From the NCBI GenBank assembly GCA_905214435.1, contig CAJMMA010000072.1, positions 1-6,832 of the forward strand: a DNA stretch of 6,832 nt, read 5' to 3'. This stretch comes from an uncultured bacterium. Lineage in GTDB: Bacteria; Actinomycetota; Coriobacteriia; Coriobacteriales; Coriobacteriaceae. Positions 1 through 4,486 of the stretch are shown here, one piece after another (the stretch's first letter is position 1; the number at the start of each line of letters is the position of its first letter). The translations under genes were made by a program, and so were the position numbers. The notes below the pieces were generated by a model. That model had not been told where the DNA came from. It made no database searches and saw only the letters and a list, made by a program, of their open reading frames with translations.

Positions 1-19
1 CGTCGGATGACTTGAAGAA

Positions 20-49
20 GGGGGAGGCCTCGCGGCCTCCCCCTTTTTT
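20..49 (+). terminator. Intrinsic terminator of an upstream plus-strand gene
   Basis: A perfect 10-bp GC-rich stem (GGGGGAGGCC at 20-29 with GGCCTCCCCC at 34-43) closes a TCGC tetraloop and is followed directly by six T residues (44-49). This is a classic factor-independent terminator on the plus strand. The gene it ends lies to the left; an in-frame TGA at 8-10 could be its stop, but too little is visible to say. Read on the minus strand the same hairpin is followed only by CTTCTTC, so it may also weakly stop transcription of the minus-strand gene ending at 114. Confidence 0.9.
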
Positions 50-52
50 GCG

Positions 53-67
53 TTTACGGAGCGTAAA
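53..67. repeat. Short inverted repeat between convergent gene ends
   Basis: TTTACG (53-58) and CGTAAA (62-67) form a perfect 6-bp inverted repeat around a 3-base loop. It lies between the plus-strand terminator and the end of the minus-strand gene. It has no T-tract on either strand, so it is at most an accessory 3'-end structure. Confidence 0.4.
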
Positions 68-113
68 TGACTCTATTACACCAGATGATCTTATCGTTTT
101 TGGTATTGAGCCT

Positions 114-581
114 TTATTTAAAGAAGATAAATCGAATAACAAGGGCAACTGCTATGGCCACAATAATCAAAAGCAGGATTGTCAGTCGATGCTGCTTGCG
201 TCGTTTACTTGATGAAACAAAGATTGATTTTCCCTGTTTTGGCGTTTCGAGATAGCGAGCCGAATGCGTCAAGGTTTGCTTTGGTCGAGGACCTCTTTGT
301 TGATGAGCGGCAGATGCTTTCATCGGCTCATCACTAACTGCGCTGTTTTTAGATAATGGTGCGTCTTTCAGATATACAGGGTCTCCCGAGGCGACGCCCA
401 TATGTTTACGTCCCGTTTGGGCATCCTCGAGTGTTTGATATCGATTTCTCGTCACATACTCGGGCTCCGGATCATTAATGGGCTCTTGCGAGATGTGGGG
501 GCGATGGAACCGTGGCGGTTGCCTGGAAGTATCTTCCCCCTGCGTCGGCATAAATATTTTGTTCTGGTTTTGGTCGTCCAT
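114..581 (-). CDS. Hypothetical protein with a C-terminal transmembrane anchor
   Basis: This is a 155-residue protein I do not recognise. Residues 1 to about 125 are hydrophilic, rich in Q, P, R, S and D, and look disordered with no motif I can name. A basic patch (SKRRKQHR, about 125-132) precedes one strongly hydrophobic segment (about 134-154, TILLLIIVAIAVALVIRFIF), and the protein ends one residue later in Lys. The pattern suggests a tail-anchored protein with a cytoplasmic N-terminal region. The start is supported by AAAGGG four bases before the ATG (minus strand). A TACAAT hexamer at 627-622 on the minus strand could be its -10. It is divergent from hsp20 and appears to be transcribed alone. 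The reverse reading frames here give no better protein. Function is unknown; the membrane anchor is the only structural call I can support. Confidence 0.75.
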   Translation of the reverse strand: MDDQNQNKIFMPTQGEDTSRQPPRFHRPHISQEPINDPEPEYVTRNRYQTLEDAQTGRKHMGVASGDPVYLKDAPLSKNSAVSDEPMKASAAHQQRGPRPKQTLTHSARYLETPKQGKSIFVSSSKRRKQHRLTILLLIIVAIAVALVIRFIFFK

Positions 582-621
582 GATGCCCTTTAGCTCGTTA
601 CCAACAACGTGTACGCGCTCA

Positions 622-627
622 TTGTAA
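622..627 (-). promoter_or_regulatory. Candidate -10 element for the minus-strand membrane-anchor gene
   Basis: Read on the minus strand, 627-622 is TACAAT, one base off the TATAAT consensus, about 40 bases before the ATG at 581. No good TTGACA-like -35 lies at the usual distance, so this is only a candidate. The same hexamer precedes tilS and the last gene of the window. Confidence 0.35.
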
Positions 628-664
628 GCCCCTTGTTATTTGTAGCTGCGAACATACTCGTTAT

Positions 665-690
665 TTAAGCTCTGGTTCAAAGAACCTTAA
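665..690. promoter_or_regulatory. Nested inverted repeat in the divergent intergenic region
   Basis: TTAAG (665-669) can pair with CTTAA (686-690). Inside it GGTTC (674-678) and GAACC (682-686) form a 5-bp inverted repeat around AAA. The two cannot both form fully because C686 is shared. The site lies in the AT-rich gap between the divergent genes and could be an operator or a small transcript structure. It does not match the CIRCE consensus (TTAGCACTC-N9-GAGTGCTAA). Confidence 0.3.
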
Positions 691-736
691 CCTTACTAAA
701 ACCTGAGCCATACACACTTAGATATGCTTATAGTAC

Positions 737-761
737 TTGACTCAAAAAACTTTATAGTCAA
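737..761. promoter_or_regulatory. Candidate hsp20 operator or promoter inverted repeat
   Basis: TTGACT (737-742) and AGTCAA (756-761) are perfect 6-bp inverted arms separated by 13 bases. The flanks extend the symmetry as TAC (734-736) and, after one extra T, GTA (763-765). TTGACT also resembles a -35 box, although no good -10 sits at 16-18 bases from it; the nearest AT-rich match is TATATATAAG starting at 764. The left arm overlaps CTTGACTCAA, loosely reminiscent of half of the actinobacterial HspR site HAIR (CTTGAGT-N7-ACTCAAG), but the full HAIR consensus is absent. Confidence 0.4.
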
Positions 762-764
762 TGT

Positions 765-794
765 ATATATAAGCACTGTGTGGGCATATATAAG
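765..794 (+). repeat. Two direct copies of ATATATAAG upstream of hsp20
   Basis: ATATATAAG occurs at 765-773 and again at 786-794, offset by exactly 21 bases, about two helical turns. Each contains a TATAAG hexamer that could serve as a -10. The placement 64-93 bases before the hsp20 ATG fits a promoter or a binding site on one DNA face. Which copy, if either, is used cannot be decided from sequence. Confidence 0.35.
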
Positions 795-837
795 AGCGTC
801 AAAAGAAGTCCCAGTCACCTAGAAGATGGCTCGGCAG

Positions 838-849
838 TCCTAAAAGGAG
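838..849 (+). promoter_or_regulatory. hsp20 ribosome binding site within a small hairpin
   Basis: AGGAG (845-849) lies eight bases before ATG 858-860 and decides that start. TCCT (838-841) is perfectly complementary to AGGA (845-848) across an AAA loop, so the Shine-Dalgarno can be held in a weak 4-bp hairpin. This is compatible with, but does not prove, temperature-sensitive translation. Confidence 0.6.
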
Positions 850-857
850 TGGTAAAC

Positions 858-1289
858 ATGGCAAGCATGGTTCCTTATCGTTCGGTTTTTGGCGTTCGTC
901 CTTCTGCTAGCTCGCTGTTCGATCTGTTTGATGATATGACCGACCTTGCAAACAACTCGATTGCTTCCAAGGCGTTTCCCGTTGACGTTGAGGATAAGGG
1001 CGACGGCTATGAGGTCAAGGCCTATCTGACCGGTGTCGCCAAGGACGATATCGATGTCGAGCTCAATGAGGGCCGTCTGTCCATTAGCGTGAATGTCGAG
1101 GAAGACGAGGAGAACGAGGGCAAGAACTTCCTGCAGAAGGAGTTCAGCTCGTACAGCGCGACGCGTGGCGTGTATCTAAAGGACGCTTCGAGCGAGGGCC
1201 TCTCGGCTAAGTACGCTGACGGCATCCTGACCGTTACGGTTCCCAAGATCGTCGAGAAGAAGAACGTTACGAAGATCTCCATCGACTAA
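858..1289 (+). CDS. hsp20: Hsp20/alpha-crystallin family small heat-shock protein
   Basis: This is an ATP-independent chaperone that binds unfolding proteins in the cytoplasm and holds them for refolding by other chaperones. The 143-residue product has the family layout. A Phe-rich N-terminal arm (1 to about 38, with LFDLFDDM) comes first, then an alpha-crystallin domain (about 40-132) that includes FPVDVEDKGDGYEVKAYLTG and the signature AKYADGILTVTVPK (117-130). A C-terminal I-x-I oligomerisation motif (I140-S141-I142) follows, and the length is typical. The ATG at 858 is chosen because AGGAG lies eight bases upstream. The frame stays open to a GTG at 780, but that codon has no ribosome binding site and would add 26 residues unlike the family. 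The gene stands alone, divergent from the membrane-anchor gene, and ends in a strong bidirectional terminator. Repeats upstream suggest stress control, but no known heat-shock operator is a clear match. Confidence 0.95.
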   Translation: MASMVPYRSVFGVRPSASSLFDLFDDMTDLANNSIASKAFPVDVEDKGDGYEVKAYLTGVAKDDIDVELNEGRLSISVNVEEDEENEGKNFLQKEFSSYSATRGVYLKDASSEGLSAKYADGILTVTVPKIVEKKNVTKISID

Positions 1290-1293
1290 CTTC

Positions 1294-1335
1294 GTTGGTG
1301 TTCTGCGCTATTAAGTTGGTGTTCTGCGCTATTAA
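1294..1335 (+). repeat. Perfect 21-bp tandem duplication
   Basis: The 21 bases at 1294-1314 (beginning GTTGGTGTTC and ending GCTATTAA) are repeated without mismatch at 1315-1335. The pair starts four bases after the hsp20 stop codon and ends just before the terminator stem. Identity of both copies suggests a recent duplication by replication slippage. Confidence 0.95.
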
Positions 1336-1336
1336 A

Positions 1337-1384
1337 AGACAGCAAAAGGGGCTGGGAAGCGATTCTCGGCCCCTTTTGCTGTCT
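1337..1384. terminator. Long bidirectional terminator shared by hsp20 and yycJ
   Basis: AGACAGCAAAAGGGGC (1337-1352) pairs perfectly with GCCCCTTTTGCTGTCT (1369-1384). Inside, T1353-A1358 pairs with T1363-G1368 with two G-U wobbles on the plus-strand RNA, leaving a GCGA (GNRA-type) loop at 1359-1362. The AAAA before and TTTT after the GGGGC/GCCCC core give a usable U-tract in both directions, and on the minus strand TTTT recurs just after the stem. It sits between the convergent stop codons of hsp20 (1289) and yycJ (1393), so it most likely ends both. Confidence 0.88.
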
Positions 1385-1392
1385 AGGACAGT

Positions 1393-2202
1393 CTATTGAA
1401 TGGTTGCCGGCTGATACTGACTCGCAGGGCGTATCGAGAGTTTTCGCGATCCTTGGAGAAGGGTTGCGGAGCTGCCGACCTCGTCATCCAGGGTTGCGGC
1501 CAGAGCTTTGGAATAGCTTTTGACGGTAAGGCTCGGGCGATTGTTATCTTGGCTGATATGCATGGCAATGAGCTGTTCGGTGCGATCGGTAACGAGTTCG
1601 CGCGCGGCTTCGGCGGCTTGGTCGTTGGAGAGGTGCCCCCTTGCAGACAGGATGCGCTCCTGAAGAAAGCGGGGATATTCTCCCTCGCGCAGCATGGTCA
1701 CATCGTGGTTGCTTTCGAGCGCGAGGACTCGACAATCTTTGAGGGTGTTCATGGCTTGGCTTGATAGCTCTCCGGTGTCGGTGGCAAAGCCGATGGAATC
1801 ATCGAGGGCGTCGAATCGATAGCCGACTGGATTGATGACATCGTGTGATGTTGAGTAGGTTCGCACGCGGATGCCGGCAATGGAAAGCGTGTCGCCGGGG
1901 TCAAATTCCTCTACGGGTAGATGTGCGAGGGTTTCTTTGCACGAAAGCGTGCCCCTGCTGGCAAAGAGGGGGCCGTGCCAGTGCTTGCACCAGACATCGA
2001 GGCCCTTGATGTGATCGCTATGCTCATGAGTAATGAGAAGAGCCGAGACGTTGTCTGTCGAGAGCCCCAGTTCTGCCATGCGCTTTAATGTCTCGCGGCG
2101 AGACAGTCCGTCATCGACCATAATGAGCCCCTGCGGGCCCTCAATGAGTGCGCAGTTGCCTTTAGAGCCACTGCCGAGGATATGAAGGTGCAGACGAAAC
2201 AT
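1393..2202 (-). CDS. yycJ: Metallo-beta-lactamase fold hydrolase, YycJ/WalJ family
   Basis: This is a cytoplasmic metal-dependent hydrolase of 269 residues, about the usual family size. The N-terminus has LGSGSKGN (9-16), typical of YycJ. The metal-binding motif HEHSDH (H59-E60-H61-S62-D63-H64) follows, with later ligand candidates H120 (STSHD), D142 (ATDTGE) and H215 (MHIS). ESNHD (163-167) and RGHLSN (189-193-region) are further family hallmarks. YycJ/WalJ proteins are linked in Firmicutes to the WalRK cell-wall regulon and to nuclease activity on DNA ends; the activity here is inferred from the family only. Unlike in Bacillus, no walRK genes are visible beside it. The start is set by the conserved MFRLHLHILGSGS start, with only a weak GGA about six bases upstream. 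It is divergent from tilS across 48 bp and converges on hsp20. Confidence 0.9.
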   Translation of the reverse strand: MFRLHLHILGSGSKGNCALIEGPQGLIMVDDGLSRRETLKRMAELGLSTDNVSALLITHEHSDHIKGLDVWCKHWHGPLFASRGTLSCKETLAHLPVEEFDPGDTLSIAGIRVRTYSTSHDVINPVGYRFDALDDSIGFATDTGELSSQAMNTLKDCRVLALESNHDVTMLREGEYPRFLQERILSARGHLSNDQAAEAARELVTDRTEQLIAMHISQDNNRPSLTVKSYSKALAATLDDEVGSSATLLQGSRKLSIRPASQYQPATIQ

Positions 2203-2216
2203 AAGATTCCAAAGGA

Positions 2217-2222
2217 TACAAT
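2217..2222 (+). promoter_or_regulatory. Candidate -10 element for tilS
   Basis: TACAAT at 2217-2222 lies 28 bases before the tilS ATG, in the 48-bp gap between divergent start codons. No strong -35 is seen at the usual spacing, which would fall inside the yycJ start (about 2193-2200). A yycJ promoter must overlap the same gap or the tilS 5' end, so the two genes may interfere or be co-regulated. Confidence 0.45.
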
Positions 2223-2238
2223 GGGTGCGGACGAATAG

Positions 2239-2244
2239 AGGAGG
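2239..2244 (+). promoter_or_regulatory. tilS ribosome binding site
   Basis: AGGAGG, a full consensus Shine-Dalgarno, lies six bases before ATG 2251-2253 and fixes this start, even though the conserved PP-loop only begins about 33 residues later. Confidence 0.85.
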
Positions 2245-2250
2245 AAGCGA

Positions 2251-3789
2251 ATGCCAACGGTATCACAGCATTACGGACACCATGCCGTGCCCGGGGCAGT
2301 CGATGAGACCCGAACGAGGCAGCAGGCTGCTCCTGTCGTGCTCATGGTATCAGGCGGCGCGGACTCGACGGCACTGCTTCTTATGGCGTGCACATCAAAG
2401 CTGGATATCCAAGACGGACGCGGTGTTGCCCCCATTGCTCGCGAGCGCCTGCATGTGCTGCATGTAAACCATCATCTGCGCGGCAAGGCGTCCGATGGCG
2501 ACGAGGCCTTTGTGCGTGAGCTCTGCGCGAAATATGGTTTACCGCTGTGCGTGGAGCACGCTTATTTTGATGGGGAGTCGGGCAATATTGAGGCCGCGGC
2601 CCGCGAGGTGCGCTATGCCGCGGCGCGGAGGTATGTTCGCGAGCTCTGTGCCCAGACGGGGGCACCGCGAACGGCGGCTCGTATCTGCACCGCGCACACG
2701 TCTTCGGATCGCGCGGAAACGTTTTTGATGAACGCGATTAAGGGCTCGGGGCCCGCTGGCCTATCGAGCATTCCTCGCCGGAGGAATATCGTGGTGCGTC
2801 CCTTGCTCGACCTAACTCATGGCGAGCTCGTGGGCTATCTACAGGTACATGGTCAGCCGTGGCGTGAAGACGAGAGCAATGAGGATATCTCGTATCTGCG
2901 AAACTACGTGCGCCATCGGGTAATGCCAGTGGTGGCACAGCGTAATGCGAGCGTCTGCAAGACGATTGGCGCCGCCTGCGAGATCTTAGGCGATGAAGAC
3001 GCGTTTTTGTCTCAGCTTTCGGCACAGGCGTTTCGAAGCTGCCTGCGTAAGGAGGTGGCGGGCGCGCTGGTGCTCGATGCCAGGCGCCTTGCTGCGGCCG
3101 AGGTGGTAATCGCGCGGCGCATCGTGCGACTGGCGATTAAGCGCATCGATCCGGACGCTCGTCCAGAGATGCGACATGTGGAGCGAGTTCTTTCCTGCGT
3201 TGCCGAGGGCGCCGGCTCGGTCACGCTTCCGGCGGGGATTGACGCGCGCATTGAGTTTGGCATGCTGGCGTTTAAGGCGCCGGCGGCTCGCGAGGGCCTG
3301 GTCGCGGACTGGGTTACCGTACCTGGTCGTTTGCCGTTGGGCGGGGGACGTATGCTGGTCACAGAACCGATGGCCGTTGAGCCGGGATGCGATATCGTGC
3401 GGCGTGCCCGTGAGCTCGCGGCTGCCGGGGAAGTGACAGCTTTGGTAGACGCGGCTGCCCTGGGTTTTGCCGACAGCGATAGTGAGCGGATCCTGGCGGG
3501 CTCGCGTGGCGAGATCCCTGCCGAGGCGCGATTGGCGCGCCTGTGGGTGGACGGTCCCGCACCGGGAGACGTGATGTGCCCGTTAGGGATGAGTGGTCGA
3601 AGCAAGAAAGTATCCGACTTGCTAGGTGAGGCTCGCATTCCCGTTTCCGAGCGCGCCGGCGTGCCCATGGTGAGGACGGCGCCGGGGGGTGCCGTGGTGT
3701 GGGTCGCCGGAGTTCGCGCGGACGAGCGTTTTAAGTGCACGGCCGCAACGCGCGTGGCATATCTGCTCCGCGTGGTCGATGCGGAATAG
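2251..3789 (+). CDS. tilS: tRNA(Ile)-lysidine synthetase TilS
   Basis: TilS uses ATP and lysine to convert C34 of the CAU-anticodon tRNA-Ile to lysidine, so that it reads AUA and is charged with isoleucine. The 512-residue product is a full-length, multi-domain form. The N-terminal PP-loop ATPase has SGGADST (34-40), HVNHHLRG (71-78), NIEAAAREVRY (112-122) and HTSSDRAET (149-157), then RPLLDLT (183-189) and the SYLRNYVRHRVMP stretch (214-226). The C-terminal domain carries the PLGMSGRSKKVSDLL motif and a WVAGVRADER motif near the end. The nucleotide-site motif often reads HHxDDQAET in other TilS proteins; here positions 150, 152 and 154 are T, S and R, while D153 and AET are kept. It is followed by hpt and ftsH in the conserved order. 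A strong ribosome binding site supports the start. The N-terminal 25 or so residues are unconserved. Confidence 0.95.
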   Translation: MPTVSQHYGHHAVPGAVDETRTRQQAAPVVLMVSGGADSTALLLMACTSKLDIQDGRGVAPIARERLHVLHVNHHLRGKASDGDEAFVRELCAKYGLPLCVEHAYFDGESGNIEAAAREVRYAAARRYVRELCAQTGAPRTAARICTAHTSSDRAETFLMNAIKGSGPAGLSSIPRRRNIVVRPLLDLTHGELVGYLQVHGQPWREDESNEDISYLRNYVRHRVMPVVAQRNASVCKTIGAACEILGDEDAFLSQLSAQAFRSCLRKEVAGALVLDARRLAAAEVVIARRIVRLAIKRIDPDARPEMRHVERVLSCVAEGAGSVTLPAGIDARIEFGMLAFKAPAAREGLVADWVTVPGRLPLGGGRMLVTEPMAVEPGCDIVRRARELAAAGEVTALVDAAALGFADSDSERILAGSRGEIPAEARLARLWVDGPAPGDVMCPLGMSGRSKKVSDLLGEARIPVSERAGVPMVRTAPGGAVVWVAGVRADERFKCTAATRVAYLLRVVDAE

Positions 3790-3840
3790 CGTCCCACGCC
3801 TGCTATTCTGTGCGACGTTGACGGTATTCCCGCGCTGATG

Positions 3841-3871
3841 GCGCACGGGCTGGTAAATTTACCCCGTGCGC
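3841..3871. promoter_or_regulatory. Nested inverted repeat upstream of hpt
   Basis: GCGCACGG (3841-3848) pairs perfectly with CCGTGCGC (3864-3871). Between them lies a 12-bp perfect palindrome, GGTAAATTTACC (3852-3863), with three bases (GCT, 3849-3851) bulged out. There is no T-tract after it, so it is not a typical intrinsic terminator for tilS. It ends one base before the TGCTAGAAT promoter-like element, the position expected for an operator. It could equally be an RNA structure at the end of the tilS message. Confidence 0.5.
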
Positions 3872-3880
3872 TGCTAGAAT
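3872..3880 (+). promoter_or_regulatory. Candidate extended -10 promoter for hpt-ftsH
   Basis: TGCTAGAAT is an extended -10 (TGn followed by TAGAAT, one base off consensus), 56 bases before the hpt ATG. No clear -35 is present, as is usual for extended -10 promoters. It would allow hpt-ftsH to be transcribed independently of tilS. A similar TGCTATTCT occurs at 3801-3809. Confidence 0.45.
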
Positions 3881-3936
3881 GTGAAGTTCGCGTCCATACG
3901 GCGGTGTGTGGGCGATAAGCACAAGAAAGGGTTGTC

Positions 3937-4485
3937 ATGGCTTCTCAACATCCGGATATCGAGAAGGTTCTGTTCACGCAGGAGGATATCGACGGTATCG
4001 TCTCTCGCCTAGGCGAGCAGATTACTCGCGACTACGCGGGTAAGGATCTGGTGCTGATTGCGGTCCTGCGCGGCGCCGTGGTCTTTATGGGCGACCTGAT
4101 GCGTAAGATCGAGCTGCCGACCAACATCGATTTCATGGCTGTTTCGAGCTACGGCGACGGTGTGAAGTCCTCGGGTATCGTGCGTATCATTAAGGACCTG
4201 GATATCGACATCCGCGGTCGCGACGTGCTGATCGTCGAGGACATTCTGGACTCGGGCCTGACGCTCAAGTATCTGATGAAGAACCTCGAGAGCCGCAAGC
4301 CCGCCTCGCTGGAGGTCGCTGCCTTCCTGTGGAAGGACGTTGAGGGCCGCGTCTCGGCCATCACGCCCAAGTATGTTGGAACCCATTGCCCCGATGCCTT
4401 TGTGGTGGGCTACGGCCTCGACTATGCCGAGCGCTATCGCAACCTTCCGTATCTGGGCATTTTGAAACCGGAGGTTTATTCGTAA
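3937..4485 (+). CDS. hpt: Hypoxanthine phosphoribosyltransferase
   Basis: This cytoplasmic enzyme joins hypoxanthine (often also guanine) to PRPP, giving IMP or GMP and pyrophosphate in purine salvage. The 182-residue product matches the usual bacterial length. Visible signatures are LRGAVVF (44-50), SSYGDG (70-75), the PRPP-binding motif VLIVEDILDSGLTL (97-110, with E101 and D102), K133 in the purine-binding region and VVGYGLDYAERYRNLP (156-171), with the common KPEVY end. AAAGGG five bases before the ATG supports the start. The stop codon is one base before the ftsH ATG, so the two genes are almost certainly co-transcribed and probably translationally coupled. Its own promoter may be the extended -10 about 56 bases upstream. 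Nothing is missing from the active site. Confidence 0.97.
   Translation: MASQHPDIEKVLFTQEDIDGIVSRLGEQITRDYAGKDLVLIAVLRGAVVFMGDLMRKIELPTNIDFMAVSSYGDGVKSSGIVRIIKDLDIDIRGRDVLIVEDILDSGLTLKYLMKNLESRKPASLEVAAFLWKDVEGRVSAITPKYVGTHCPDAFVVGYGLDYAERYRNLPYLGILKPEVYS
4470..4475 (+). promoter_or_regulatory. ftsH ribosome binding site inside the hpt 3' end
   Basis: GGAGGT lies within the last codons of hpt, 11 bases before the ftsH ATG, a slightly long spacing. With the one-base gap between genes this suggests that ribosomes finishing hpt feed initiation of ftsH. Confidence 0.6.
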
Positions 4486-4486
4486 G

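Noticed and set aside
1..19. 3' end of a tRNA or identifiable coding region of the upstream gene
   Set aside because: There is no CCA end or tRNA arm, and 19 bases are too few to identify a reading frame.
12..255. Short plus-strand reading frames through the terminator and the end of the minus-strand gene
   Set aside because: One runs straight through the terminator hairpin, and both overlap the better-supported minus-strand gene in antisense.
737..761. True HAIR (HspR) or CIRCE (HrcA) operator before hsp20
   Set aside because: Arms and spacing do not fit CTTGAGT-N7-ACTCAAG or TTAGCACTC-N9-GAGTGCTAA, so only a generic candidate operator is reported.
780..857. In-frame GTG start that would extend Hsp20 by 26 residues
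   Set aside because: There is no ribosome binding site before it, the added residues do not resemble Hsp20 N-termini, and ATG 858 has a good AGGAG. The stretch is treated as leader.
3012..3938. 308-residue minus-strand reading frame opposite tilS
   Set aside because: It is low-complexity (Ser, Arg, Ala, Pro-rich), as expected from the complement of GC-rich coding DNA, and TilS on the plus strand has clear family motifs throughout.
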